Shown here piece by piece: positions 44,530 through 55,546 of a stretch of 64,000 nt of DNA. Within the stretch, counting starts at the first letter, position 1, and each line of letters opens with the position of its first letter. A program made the translations under genes and the position numbers. The notes beneath the pieces are model-generated. The model made no database searches, had not been told where the DNA came from, and worked only from the letters and a program-made list of their open reading frames with translations. This DNA comes from Chlorops oryzae (taxonomy: Eukaryota; Arthropoda; Insecta; Diptera; Chloropidae): assembly GCA_020466095.1 (NCBI GenBank), contig CM035808.1, positions 96,368,922-96,432,921 on the forward strand. The letters run 5' to 3'.

Positions 44530-44772
44530 AAAAACCCCCTTGAGGAGTCTTATTCGATCCTTTTTGATGATTAAAAAGCGATTGCTATCATCCGCGATTA
44601 AAAGAAGACTCGAAAATGACTCTTCAATATGTTTCAAAAGCGAGTCGTATTTCCATTACACAGATGAGTCGTTTTCGAGCCCTCTGGATGATTAAAAAGC
44701 GAATGATCACATGGATGATTAAAAAAAGACTCGAAAACGACTCTTAAATACGTTTCAAAAGCGATTCGCATT
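44530..44772. repeat. Tandem repeat with GACTCGAAAACGACTC core
   Basis: Two units of about 120 bp with GATGATTAAAAAGCGA, AGACTCGAAAATGACTCTT and GTTTCAAAAGCGA blocks. The same GACTCGAAAA core reappears in a shorter array at 49620-49745. Confidence 0.75.
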
Positions 44773-44945
44773 GAAAGTACAAAAACAAAACATAGAGCAA
44801 TCGCCAATTAATCACGTAGGGGATTGAAATATGATCATTCAAATTGTTTCTATCTTATATTTCACTCAAAATTTGACTCAAAATTGAATTGAATGGAATT
44901 CGAATTTAAAGTTATATAGGCAAAAAATCCATGACTTCCAACTTG

Positions 44946-45018
44946 GCAAACACGGTGTCGACGGGTGAACACTGGACTAGAAAACGAGAGTTCCCGGGTT
45001 CAAACCCCACAGAAGGCA
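44946..45018 (+). other. tRNA-like module
   Basis: Contains GGGTTCAAACCCCAC, a good box B, preceded by a tRNA-sized stretch with a box-A-like GGTGTCGACGGG. It is followed by an A-run (45025-45033). It could be a tRNA-derived SINE head. Confidence 0.4.
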
Positions 45019-45220
45019 AGGCAAAAAAAAAACATTATTGAATCTATTACAAAACGTATAAACACGTAAAAGCCAAAAAGTTTGTATTGATTTATCAAAC
45101 ATTTTTTTTTAGAACGAAGTTCTTTATGAAGGTGATAGCGACAGGGGACCAAGTCGAGAAAAAGTTACCCAGCAAATCACGATACTTGTTTGCACTCACA
45201 CATTTACAAAACATCATGCT

Positions 45221-46175
45221 ACCCCAGCAAGCCATATACGCGTATTAATCTAGGTTACTCACTAGTTTATACACGGATTCTTTCAGTCACACGCAAATGG
45301 GCGAATATAGATTTATACTTGTTTATCTTGTGTACGTGTACCAGCTGTCGCACTCTGTTGAATAAAATCATTAGCATGTGTGAGTGTAGCACGATATTTC
45401 GTGAGTGTGATAGTGCAAACAAGTATCCCTGCAGGACTTTTATCAACCGATTAGTAAATAAGTTAATAAAAAGCGAACTTTTTCGAAACTACCTAGAAAT
45501 CGGTTAAAAAGTATCTAGAATAAACGCGAATATGGTTTCTAAAATTTAATTTTGCCAACCAAAATGAAGTCGTTAAAAGTATAAAAACCAAAAGGAAGAA
45601 AAAAATATTTTATGTTAAAAGGATTGAATTGCCCAAATTATTTTAAAGGCTAACCGAGATTCAAAAACAAAATTTAAAAATTGCTCAGAACCCCCCAACC
45701 AGTTCGAAACGAAGTACCAAAATATCGTATAGTTTTTTTGATGATCGTTGAAGAACATTTTCACAAAAATAAAATTTTTGTGCTAAAACAAAAAGTGAAA
45801 CCGAAAAAGGGAATTCTAATGGAAGTAATTTTTAGAACATTTTTTAACCAATTTAAACAGGTTTTGTTTTTGACTTTAAGCAACTTAAAAGTCCGTATTA
45901 TTTAGACAAAGCTGCAAACGGCTTACCGCCTAACTCCCACGTTAAAATGTGGTTGAAGCCAAGGAAAGGTCGATTTCAACCTTGGGTTTTAAAAACTAAC
46001 AAATTACAAAACTTGTTTGCAGGGTCGGCTTTCAGGGTAATAACATTAATATTTTGTCGAAAGAGTTGAAGCTGCTATTCTCAAAGTAAACAAGTTAAAA
46101 TTTACCCCATTTACGGGACGAAAGAATCCTGTAAAAATAGTGAGAACCAGATTAATGCGTAATGGCTTGCTGGGT
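45221..46175. mobile_element. Possible TIR element with ACCCCAGCAAGCCAT ends
   Basis: CCCCAGCAAGCCATATACGC and a tract ending in ATTAATCT near the left are mirrored by ATTAATGCGTAATGGCTTGC then TGGGTAA on the right. A related TTACCCAGCAAATCACG lies just outside at 45168. CTTGTTTGCACTCACAC (45186) is also inverted near 45398-45420. No coding sequence. Confidence 0.5.
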
Positions 46176-47817
46176 AAATTCCGTTATTATTGTGGTTACC
46201 AAAAGGAATTCGAAAAAAGGGAAAAACCTTTCGAGAAAAAATAAAATATTTTATGTAAAAACTTTGATGGGCCGAGATTAAATTTTTGGCAACTTATTTC
46301 CGCGAATGAAAAAAAAAATTTTAAACGAAACTCACGCACAAATGATTCAAACAAAACAAAACAAAAGTGGGCTGCCGCTAAAGTTTCTAACTGTTATGGT
46401 TTTTTGAAGGAAATCGGTTTAAAAGCGTGAAAGGTCGACAGAAATATAGGAAATGTGTGCCTTAAATGCAATGTGATGATTTTGAATACTATTTAAGTAC
46501 AAAGTAAGAAAAATTAATTTTTTTTACAGACGTAAAAATAATTGTTTTTGGAATTTGAAAGAAACTAACTGTGTTTAACCGACCGCCAGCTTTTACCCGC
46601 TAAAAGTCTTAATAACTGTTGATGAAATTTCGTTTGGCGACGGTGTGGCATTTCATCTTTCGGATTTCAATGTTCACCAATAAATACCAAAAATAACAAA
46701 GCTTTTTGTTTTGTTGATTTCTCTGCCACTGGTGCATCTTTAAGACTAAAATTATTTTGATAAATCAAAAAAATTTTTAACGCCGTGCCGGTTCCAGATT
46801 TCCCCAAATGGCTGGACCAAAAGTCGAAATTTGGCAAAAATTACGGGATCCGAGTTGACCTAATAAAAATAAATGATGCCCCCCAAAAATTTAAATTTTT
46901 TAAAAATTTTAACTTGGAACCCTCAACACTTTCATTGAATTTAATCGGTAAACTACGAAAAGGATAACCAAAAAATAGCCCCTTCAGCCATAAAAATTCC
47001 CACAAAAGGGTTTATGTTTGTAATAAAATAGAAGCTTCAAACGCAACATGGTTGAAAGGCGAATGAAAATGAGGAAAAAATTTAAGTAGTGCCCATGCCC
47101 GGAAAATAATTTTTGAAATTGTGCGCCAATAATTCGGGATGGGTTTTCGGTCGGGTTGACCCCTTTAGTTTTTATTTTTCACCTGTGTTTTTAGGAAATT
47201 TTCTTGCCAGAGCTACCCTTCAGGCAATGTAAATTAGAATTTTGCAATAGGTGTTATAGTTTTCTTTTAGTAGAGATTTCAATGTTTTATTTGAGATTTC
47301 AAAACAATATTTGTAATTCAAAAAAGGCTTGGAGAAAAATTTAAATTCATTTTCCTTACGAAGACAGATCAATTAAATAACTTCGTTTTTTGGATCATTT
47401 GGAAGAAATCTAACAAAAATATGTGGGGCTTACACGGCACGTCAGCTGTCAATACCAAAGCATAGAGAAGTGGTGCTTAATTAAAACTGAACATTCGCAT
47501 TCGTATTTGCGAATATTGGCGACAGATAGTCGCATTTGCATTCGCAATCGCGAATGTTTAAAAAACCACATTCGTAACATCACTAGTAAGTATCATGCCT
47601 GCAAAAAAATATTCTACGGCAGCATTTTTGTCTGCATTTGTATGAAAATTTTTCCTTTTGCTGCATTCAACTTAGGTGCAAATTCGCTTTAACAGCATCC
47701 TAATTTTTTATTTTTGAAATAAAATTTCATAGTAAAAAGTTCCTTTAACGGCCCTGTTGAAAATATATCTTTTGAATTTCAAACGATTTTCTATCGACCT
47801 AAAATTCCTTTGCTTTT
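46176..47817. other. Low-information DNA with a degraded repeat fragment
   Basis: 46930-47080 resembles a decayed piece of the 19705 repeat family (GGTAAACTACGAAAA, AAGGCGAATGAAAATGAGG). 47495-47560 is rich in GCATTCGC/GCGAATGT motifs. No gene seen. Confidence 0.4.
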
Positions 47818-47820
47818 TTA

Positions 47821-47990
47821 GGGCCCATTTACACTTTTGACGATTGACATAAAAAAAAATTGACTTCAAAATTTAAAATGTTTTTTCGATTCAAAAAACG
47901 ATTTTGATGTCAAAAATTCTTACGGGTACACTTTTCGAAGATTGTTTTGACATAGATTTTGACAAAATTATCAAATGAGTGAATGCCCCC
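47821..47990. mobile_element. MITE with TTA target duplication (PIF/Harbinger-like)
   Basis: GGGCCCATTTACACTTTTGA and TCAAATGAGTGAATGCCCCC are imperfect inverted ends. TTA is duplicated at 47818-47820 and 47991-47993, the favoured PIF/Harbinger target. Length 170 bp. Confidence 0.7.
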
Positions 47991-47993
47991 TTA

Positions 47994-48565
47994 GAATTTT
48001 TCAACAATTTTGATACAAAATTAATAAACCTGGTTTAAACTCTCATAGCGACTATCATTTGAAAGTTTAAACCATCAAAAAGTTTAAGCTAGGCTGAAGA
48101 GTATAAGCCTCAATTATTTTTAATTTCATTTTATTGCATTTTTTTTTATTTCTAGTCAGTTATGAAAGAATTTTCCTTTTATAACAAAAGTTAAATATGT
48201 TTTTTGTTAATAAAAATAATATTTAGATGGCGTTCATTTAAGCGCCTGACATGTGTTGTTAAAGAAAATCTGATATCTGACTCAATAATGCAGCTAAAAA
48301 AGGTGTTATGTAGGTGCATTTTGCGCTAAAGTTGTAAAGGTAAATTGTCTGGAAAATAATTGAATGTAGCTAAGCAGAATATTCTGTATTGCATTTTCGC
48401 TTGTGAAAAACGGTTGAAAACAACAAACAGCAGTCAGTTTAAAATTTATCACCATTAAGAATAAAAGTACGCACTTATTAGTATAATTTGCTGCACAACA
48501 GCAGAACAATAACCTTCGATTGTGCATTTTTATGTTCAAAAACACTAAAGGAATGAAAAACAAGT
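47994..48565. other. No feature seen
   Basis: AT-rich with only random short open frames on both strands. Confidence 0.35.
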
Positions 48566-49430
48566 AAGGGTGTTATAGTCAGGTGAGCCTGACTGTAGAA
48601 TACCCGACACAGACACACATGTTCAAATAGTTTTTCATATCAAGAGTTATTTAAGGCCATAAGGGGCCCCATATACCGACTTTTGTTCAATTTCTTTATG
48701 AAACCGCCCTTTTGCCACGCCCACTTTTCCAATTCTTTTGAATTCTAATCGGAGGGCTAAATATACGCTCAAATTCTAAGTTTCATTGAAATATTTCGCA
48801 AAATTCAGATTTTGGGGCATTTTTGAGATTTTTGTAACAGACCCTAGTACTGGAGGTACTCTTAAAAATGAACCTATCAAAGAAATTTTTGGAGAGGATG
48901 TTTATGGCTACAAAGGAAGCACAAGTACCAATTTTCGTTAAAGTCCCATTTGAATTTCGGGTGTAGGAGCCAATATTCGAAAAACGCCCTTCTGCCACGC
49001 CCACTTTTACATTTTTTTTGAATCGTTGAACTTGACTTTAAATATAATCAAATACCAAATTTCATCAAAATATCTTGAAAAACTCTGGTTTTAAAGCAAA
49101 TTTTGTGATTTTCGTAATGGACCCTAGTACTGAAGGTACTCTTAAAATGGTCCGATCGGGTCCATTCTCCAACTTGTTCTTACGTATGTCCCCCTGAGCA
49201 CGCATACCAAAATTCGTCAAGATAGCTCAACTCCTTCGATAAGAAAACTGTATACAAACAGACAGACGGACAGACAGACAGACGGACATGGCTAAATCGA
49301 ATCTCCTGGTGACGCTGATCATTTCTATATATAATTTGTATGGTCTAGCTCGACTGGTTCTGGGTGTTACACACAACCACACAAACGCAATATACCCTCG
49401 ACACCGAGTGTGTCGGGTATAAAAATTTGG
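48566..49430. mobile_element. Repeat element with GACA/GGAC microsatellite
   Basis: Starts near GTTATAGTCAGGTGAGCC and ends GTGTCGGGTATAAAAAT. It contains CAGACGGACAGACAGACAGA (49258-49290) and ATATATA. The plan resembles the 19705/27306 family but the sequence is different. Internal blocks ACCCTAGTACTGGAGGTACT (48841) and ACCCTAGTACTGAAGGTACT (49122) are duplicated about 280 bp apart. Confidence 0.6.
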
Positions 49431-49619
49431 TCTTATGGCGGTCTTGTATACATATAATTCTCTATTAATAAAATCAATTGTTTTTTGCGAAAAACCTTGC
49501 TGCAAATTATATTTACTAACATTTATAAATTCCATAATGAACTTCGGTCTTATCTGGTGTCCTATGACACAACTCAACTTCTTTTTTTTTGGAAAGAAAT
49601 CGATTGTTAATACTTCTAT

Positions 49620-49745
49620 CTCGTAAAAGACCCGAAAACGATATCAAATATGAGTCGTAAAAGACTCGAAAATGATCACTAATATGAGTCAAAAAAGACT
49701 CGATTATGATGACAAATATGACTCGAAAACGACTCACGAATGATA
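49620..49745. repeat. Short array with AAATATGAGTCGTAAAAGAC units
   Basis: Four diverged units of about 31 bp with a GACTCGAAAA(C/T)GA core, lying between two copies of the 48.6 kb repeat family. Confidence 0.7.
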
Positions 49746-49756
49746 TCAAATATGAT

Positions 49757-50215
49757 CCCCCAAGAAGAAATGATCAGCGTCACCAGAAGATTCGATTTAG
49801 ACCATTCGTCTGTCTGTTTGTATACAGTTTTCTTATCGAAGGAGTTGAGCTATCTTGACGAATTTTGGTATGCGTGCTCAGGGGGACATACGTAAGAACA
49901 ATGTCGAGAATGGACCCGATCGGACCATATTTGGGGGTACCTCCAGTACTAGGGTCTGTTATAAAAATCACAAAAACTGCACTAAAACCGGCTTTTTTCA
50001 AGATATTTTGATGAAATTCGACATTTGAACATGTTTAGAGGCGAGTAATTTGATTTCTAAAAACTGGAAAAGTGTTCGCGGCAGAAGGGTGTTTTTTCGA
50101 AATTGTCTCCTACACCCAAAATCCAAATCAGATTTGATGCTTCCTTTGTAGCCACAAACATCCTCCATAAAAATATACTTGATCGGTCCATTATTAAGGG
50201 CCAATATTAGCAAGT
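49757..50215. mobile_element. Inverted partial copy of the 48.6 kb repeat
   Basis: Reverse complement of 48840-49320 with changes: GATCAGCGTCACC, a GTCTGTCTGTTTG tract, CAAGATAGCTCAA in mirrored form, and ACCTCCAGTACTAGGGTC. The two copies flank the 49620-49745 array. Confidence 0.65.
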
Positions 50216-51005
50216 ATATTTAAAAAAATATTAAAACAAAAATCTGATTTTCATTTTCAGTGGGTTGTTTAAATTTCTTTTTCAATGCGATAACATGAAG
50301 CTGGTTACATTCATTCTAAAATTTTACGGAAAAAATCTGTGCAATACGAAAGAAGCAAAGATTTAAATTTATGGATTCGGACTACAGCGATTTGGAACTT
50401 ATGAAAAATCGCGCGCACGCGGTTCCATGCTCAAAAATAATAAGGGTACTCATGAAGCATTACTGGTATTCAAGCAGCTACGCAAAATTTTTCGCCCTCG
50501 GAAATTTCGCGAGCTCGGAAATTATTTTGTATGAAAAATAGATTCCGCAGCCTCGGAAATTTTGCACTCCTACTGTGATGCGCAAAATATGCGCAATATT
50601 CGCTTCTTCTTCTTTCACCACAGTCAGCATTGAAACCAGCTGTTTTCGCAAAATGTTTACACACGCTTTGCATTAAGGGTCGTTCAAGCAATAGTGCAAA
50701 GTTTGCGCGCGCAAATAATTTTTTTTCAATGAAAATATTAAATAAGACTATTTCGGGTCAACAAAAAAAACAAAAAAAAAAAAAAAAAAAAACTATTTCG
50801 AATGATTATTTTTCATTTTTGATTCCTCCTGCTGAGCGAATTGAACCGCGGATTGATTCTAACGCTTAAATTATTTTTCTCGAACTCGTCTCGATATCTT
50901 CGCGAGTCCAAAATCAGGACATCGAGAAATTTAGTTTTCTCGAATTCGTCTCGATATCGTTACGATATCATCCTCGTTTTTGTGTTTATTGGGTGACTGT
51001 GGGTT
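50216..51005. other. Unexplained DNA
   Basis: Includes a long A-run (about 50762-50792) and two similar CTCGAATTCGTCTCGATATC-type blocks near 50879 and 50940. No coding feature supported. Confidence 0.35.
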
Positions 51006-51008
51006 ATT

Positions 51009-51552
51009 CGGGCCTATTACGGTTGTCGCCGCTATCGTCGTCGACGACTTAGCAACGATGTCGTCGTCGCCGTCGCTTCGCCCCTTAATAGCTATTACGG
51101 TACTAGTTCGAGACGACGACGACGAATTTTCAATGAAATTGGTAGCACTTTTATTTTTTATTCGGAAAATGGAACCAATCTTATGAAAATTTGTTTGTGT
51201 GACATACATTTAAGAGTAAAAAAAATTTTGAAAGCTCAAGCAAAAATTAAAGAAATTCAAGTTATTACCAGAGGAGAATTTTAAGACAAAGATTGGATAT
51301 TTTAAGTTTGCATGGGAGGACAAGGCGAATTCATTTTTGACGAAATGACTACCCATTCTTCCATAAAATTGCCTTTTCGCTAACCTCTTGCCATACTTGG
51401 GTTCTTTTCAAGCTGGCTCACTATTGAGTGAAATTAGTTTTCATTTTATTACTTTTATCGCACTGCTCGCCTGCTAGTCGTCACCTAAAAAAATAGCGAC
51501 AGAAACGCTTCGTCTATTTTTTGCGTCGACGGCGACTACCGTAATAGGCCCG
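51009..51552. mobile_element. MITE with CGGGCCTATTACGGT ends, left copy
   Basis: CGGGCCTATTACGGTTGTCG and its mirror CGACTACCGTAATAGGCCCG close the element. ATT is duplicated at 51006-51008 and 51553-51555. It contains CGTCGTCGTC-type triplet tracts. An opposite-orientation relative lies at 60282-60930. The 3-bp duplication fits PIF/Harbinger-type MITEs. Confidence 0.85.
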
Positions 51553-51906
51553 ATTGATACTGGCATTGTATGTACACGCGATTTGGTGAAAGTTTAAACT
51601 TTTTTGCGGCTGTATTGCTTTTGTTGAATGTCCAAACTGTGTGGTGAAAGCCCATGTTCCATAAAATTTTTCCACCTCCCCTCACCAGTCCCGGTGATTT
51701 TTTCCCACCACAGCCAAGTGTCACTTGTAGTATTGTTTAAACAAACATCCGTTTGACACTTTTCAGCTTATTTTTATATTCTTCATAAATACTTCTTCCC
51801 AGGGCAGTATTTTTGTCGCAGCGGAATACTTTCAGGAATTCTTGCAATAGGAAAGGGGAAACTACTCCTAGGAGACCTATATTTAGAGCCGCGCTTTTAG
51901 TATGAG

Positions 51907-52140
51907 CATATATAACTATATATGTCACTCAGGAGCCGTTTCCATTTTGGCTCTTTTCACCACGGTCTTGGGTACCCACCATGGTCTTGGGTACCCACCA
52001 AAATGAGCATTTTGCACAAAGGTACTCACCGAAAGTATTTCCCTCTCGTTCTTCTTTTGCCTGCCGAGTAACTTCTCTTTCTAACTGGCGCGAAACGTCC
52101 CGCGCAATATCTCTGAGAGTGACATATATTGTTATATATG
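51907..52140. mobile_element. MITE with CATATATAACTATATATGTC ends, left-arm copy
   Basis: A 234-bp element with 24-bp inverted ends (GTCACTC just inside both). GTATGAG is duplicated at 51900-51906 and 52141-52147. The other arm has the unoccupied site reading GTATAAG in complement (55852-55858). A second copy sits at 56036-60270. Confidence 0.85.
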
Positions 52141-52207
52141 GTATGAGAGACAAGAATTTTGTCCCCTAGAATTTTTGATAAGAGATTACAGGTTAACTTA
52201 CAACTCA

Positions 52208-52456
52208 TTACCATAATAGGTATTTGGTAATGAGCAAGTGGAACCCTCGTAATTTAAGAACTAACAATGAAGAACTCAACGACTCGTCGAAAAATTTATA
52301 TATGTATGAAATGTGTATTTTTCGGTCCTCCAAAATAAAATGCAACCCTAGATGTAGTTCAAATACCCTACAATCTTTTCTAATTTGCTCTAAAATACCA
52401 TTAAAGACAGTGAAAAATTCGTACGTGGAAAACTCATTCCGCTTAGCAGAACTCAT
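52208..52456 (-). CDS. Hypothetical 82-aa ORF beside RpS23, left copy
   Basis: MSSAKRNEFSTYEFFTVFNG opens this frame. Its ATG lies just past the RpS23 poly(A) signal on the same strand. The same protein is encoded in the other arm (55547-55795). No family recognised. The frame could be the first exon of a neighbouring gene caught in the duplication, or chance. No coding evidence beyond conservation between young duplicates. Confidence 0.3.
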   Translation of the reverse strand: MSSAKRNEFSTYEFFTVFNGILEQIRKDCRVFELHLGLHFILEDRKIHISYIYKFFDESLSSSLLVLKLRGFHLLITKYLLW

Positions 52457-52487
52457 GTTTTATTAAGATTCGTAAAAGATTTTCACA

Positions 52488-52919
52488 CTACGAGCGAGGA
52501 CGCTCCTTTTTCCCTTTGTATAGAGCGAGTAGGGATATGTTCGCCACTTTAACGATTTTAAAACGCACTCCAGGAATATCACCAACGGCATGACCCTTGC
52601 GCCCGAACCCAGCCACAAGAACCTCGTCGTTTTCTTCGATGAAGTTGAGACAGCCGTCACGAGGAACAAAGGCTGTTATTTTCTTACCGTTTTTTATCAG
52701 TTGGACCCGCACACATTTTCGTATAGCAGAATTGGGTTGCTTAGCTTCAATTCCAATTTTCTCAAGAACAATGCCTTTGGCATGTGAGGCGCCACCAAAA
52801 GGATCAGCCTTGAGACGTCTGCCCATATGAGTTTTCTTATAATCTTTGTCAGCCCATCTTTGCTTACGACGATGTTTAACATGCTTCCGTGCTGTAAGGA
52901 TTCCTTTCGGCTTGCTCAT
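52488..52919 (-). CDS. RpS23: 40S ribosomal protein S23 (uS12), left copy
   Basis: A 143-aa protein, the exact family length. Conserved blocks are [45 protein letters not shown] and [20 protein letters not shown]. uS12 sits near the decoding centre of the small subunit; the PNSA loop with its hydroxylatable proline is kept. Compared with the usual animal sequence (from memory), the first 40 residues carry about a dozen changes (for example MSKPKGIL and [10 protein letters not shown]), with a few more at C90, F93 and YKGKK. A putative 62-bp 5'UTR intron (52941-53002) and an AATAAA just after the stop are present, so it is not a processed retrocopy. Encoded protein is identical to the right copy. 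Confidence 0.93.
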   Translation of the reverse strand: MSKPKGILTARKHVKHRRKQRWADKDYKKTHMGRRLKADPFGGASHAKGIVLEKIGIEAKQPNSAIRKCVRVQLIKNGKKITAFVPRDGCLNFIEENDEVLVAGFGRKGHAVGDIPGVRFKIVKVANISLLALYKGKKERPRS

Positions 52920-53320
52920 TCTGAAAGGAACTCCTGCTTCCTGAAGAAAGGATTAAATAAAATAAATTATGAAATTCAAGCTATGCGGAACTGTCCTTTT
53001 ACCTGCGTGCTCAATGTCTCAGTTCGAAATAAATGTACAAGTTTATTAGTTGTGAAATTCGTCAAAGATCTAGTTGAAATTAACCAGTAACTTATACCTT
53101 AAAAGAAACTAGTTGACAAATAGCTACCAAATTCATAAAAAATCAAACCTGTTTCAGTTTTACTGGTTACATTCAGTGATGCCACTCGCTCAATAAACCG
53201 GATCCAAATAAGTCGGACAAAACTTCAAGAAGTATCATCTTAGACAGAAAACATCCATAAAGGCTTAACTTTGATAACGCAACAAATTTTTTTAATTCGA
53301 ATTGAATCGATTGACTCGAA

Positions 53321-54681
53321 ATTGAGATGAAAATTTTTACTATTTGCATAAGAGTTTCTCAGTGTGTAATGCGCACGCATACACACACAATTAGTTAATG
53401 AAGTGGTGGCCGGCACTTCCAAAGGATAATGAGAAAAGAAATTACTTTATTCCGGGCTCATTACACAAATAGTATGTACTGTGAAATAATAGTATTGACA
53501 GACATATGGTGTAAAGTCTATAGACTTCACACTACAATGAAAAAAGTCTATGTTGGGGTGACACACTACAATTGATTGTGGATGTCTATTGTGGACTTCT
53601 TTAAAACAGCTGATAATTGAAAATTAAAACAACAACAAAAACAATAAACACATTTTGGCAGCATTTAGCCTCGATTTTATCTCAAAAGAGTCTATGGAAA
53701 TATCGTTTGTTTGTTATATAAATCCATACGATGGAATTAATTTCATGCATTTCGCATAAGTTACTTGAAATTAGAAATTTTAACATCTGGTTTCCGATAA
53801 AATAATCGATATTTCGTTTAATTTTGTGCAGCGCTGCCATACCAATCTAAGAAGTCCACAATAAATCCTCCCTTTCAATGTAGTGTGAAGTCTATAAAAA
53901 GTCTATGGTGGCTAAGGTAGACTTTTGAGAAATACCTATGTGTGTCACCTAGACTTCACACCATCATGGTGTAAAATACCTATGTCTGTCAGTGCTATAA
54001 ATAAAGATTGTTTGCTCTCACAGTTTTCAGTAAAGTACGTAAAAACTTAATCGATATAGCCATTATTTTCAAAAGCTGCACCTTTTGGTGCAATAAAACT
54101 AAGAGGGATCAAAATATATTCATTTATCCATACTTCAATATTTGAAATCTTGGAAAATGCATTAGGTATATATTTATTTAATTAATTTTCAAGATTGAAA
54201 CTTCACATTGTGCGTACTTTCGAGGTTTTTGGTAAACATGATGCGTTCCACAAATTCAAGTGAAAATCTATGATTCTCAATCGTTAATTGAAAATTTTCG
54301 TTCGGAAACAGCTTAACTGTGTGATTGGTTTAATGCATTTTTCATTATTAAAAGGTTTTCCCAAATTCCTCAATGTCGTCAATTACACTTGAAAAAATTG
54401 ACAAAAAAGTGCGATTTACGGAGCGGTTGGCGTTTTGTAGGGTGATAGAGAAATGGACAATTACGCGAAAATTCATTTGCTGCCACCTGTGAGGGGTGGC
54501 GAAGTCTTGCTGCCAGTCGATTGAAGCTGCAAAATTTAGGGGTCAACCCTCCTCATAAGCGGAGCTGTTGAATTTTTGGATTCAGTTAGGGAATATACTT
54601 ACTAACACGTTAATAAAACTTTTGCTGTCACCTGTGAGAGGTGGCTAAGTCTTGCTGCCAGACCGACAAAGTCACCGGCGC
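53321..54681. other. Spacer between the RpS23 arms
   Basis: About 1.36 kb separating the palindrome arms, not mirrored. It holds a MITE (53492-53995) and a non-coding stretch (53996-54681). Two similar blocks around GTGAGGGGTGGCGAAGTCTT (54491) and GTGAGAGGTGGCTAAGTCTT (54636) form a direct repeat. Confidence 0.7.
53492..53995. mobile_element. MITE with TGACAGACATA ends in the spacer
   Basis: GTATTGACAGACATATGGTG on the left pairs with an inverted end containing CCTATGTCTGTCAGTGC. Blocks AAGTCTATAGACTTCACACT and GTGTGAAGTCTATAAAAAGT are mirrored inside. TA flanks both ends. About 504 bp, non-coding. Confidence 0.75.
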
Positions 54682-55000
54682 CAAGTCAATCGATTCAATT
54701 TCGAATTAAAAAAATTTGTTGCGTTATCAAAGTTAAGCCTTTATGGATGTTTTCTGTCTAAGATGATACTTCTTGAAGTTTTGTCCGACTTATTTGGCTC
54801 CGGTTTATTGAGCGAGTGGCATCACTGAATGTAACCAGTAAAACTGAAACAGGTTTGATTTTTTATGAATTTGGTAGCTAATTGTCAACTATAGTTTCTT
54901 TTAAGGTATAAGTTACTGGTTAATTTCAACTAGATCTTTGACGAATTTCACAACTAATAAACTTGTACATTTATTTCGAACTGAGACATTGAGCACGCAG

Positions 55001-55062
55001 GTAAAAGGACAGTTCCGCATAGCTTGAATTTCATAATTTATTTTATTTAATCCTTTCTTCAG
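55001..55062 (+). other. Putative 5'UTR intron of RpS23 (right copy)
   Basis: CACGCAG precedes GTAAAAGG (donor at 55001), and TTTAATCCTTTCTTCAG ends the acceptor at 55062. The ATG follows 22 nt later. 62 bp is a common size for fly introns. The mirrored sites exist in the left copy (52941-53002). Splicing is inferred, not shown. Confidence 0.55.
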
Positions 55063-55083
55063 GAAGCAGGAGTTCCTTTCAGA

Positions 55084-55515
55084 ATGAGCAAGCCGAAAGG
55101 AATCCTTACAGCACGGAAGCATGTTAAACATCGTCGTAAGCAAAGATGGGCTGACAAAGATTATAAAAAAACTCATATGGGCAGACGTCTCAAGGCTGAT
55201 CCTTTTGGTGGCGCCTCACATGCCAAAGGCATTGTTCTTGAGAAAATTGGAATTGAAGCTAAGCAACCCAATTCTGCTATACGAAAATGTGTGCGGGTCC
55301 AACTGATAAAAAACGGTAAGAAAATAACAGCCTTTGTTCCTCGTGACGGCTGTCTCAACTTCATCGAAGAAAACGACGAGGTTCTTGTGGCTGGGTTCGG
55401 GCGCAAGGGTCATGCCGTTGGTGATATTCCTGGAGTGCGTTTTAAAATCGTTAAAGTGGCGAACATATCCCTACTCGCTCTATACAAAGGGAAAAAGGAG
55501 CGTCCTCGCTCGTAG
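55084..55515 (+). CDS. RpS23: 40S ribosomal protein S23 (uS12), right copy
   Basis: Same 143-residue protein as the left copy. By eye the genes differ by at least one synonymous base (an AAA/AAG lysine codon near 55170). The ATG at 55084 is chosen because it gives the family length and follows the inferred intron. The stop is TAG at 55513-55515, and AATAAA follows at 55540-55545. The two genes point away from each other across the spacer. Near identity means either a very recent duplication or ongoing gene conversion between palindrome arms. The canonical RpS23 gene may lie elsewhere in the genome. Confidence 0.93.
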   Translation: MSKPKGILTARKHVKHRRKQRWADKDYKKTHMGRRLKADPFGGASHAKGIVLEKIGIEAKQPNSAIRKCVRVQLIKNGKKITAFVPRDGCLNFIEENDEVLVAGFGRKGHAVGDIPGVRFKIVKVANISLLALYKGKKERPRS

Positions 55516-55539
55516 TGTGAAAATCTTTTACGAACTTCA

Positions 55540-55545
55540 ATAAAA
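55540..55545 (+). promoter_or_regulatory. RpS23 poly(A) signal, right copy
   Basis: AATAAA 25 nt after the stop codon; the left copy has the mirrored signal. It overlaps closely with the ATG of the 82-aa frame at 55547. Confidence 0.65.
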
Positions 55546-55546
55546 C

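Larger units (their letters stand above)
51556..53320. repeat. Left arm of the RpS23 inverted duplication
   Basis: The arm matches, in reverse complement, the set 54682-56035 plus 60931-61108, which is interrupted on the right by later insertions. Only the MITE at 51907-52140 is extra on the left. Similarity spans the RpS23 gene, the 82-codon frame beside it and flanking DNA, and looks near-identical by eye over the gene. Confidence 0.88.

Noticed and set aside
52590..53090. Plus-strand frames overlapping the left RpS23 gene (and mirror frames at 54913-55413)
   Set aside because: Antisense or out-of-frame shadows. They look conserved only because the two arms are near-identical.
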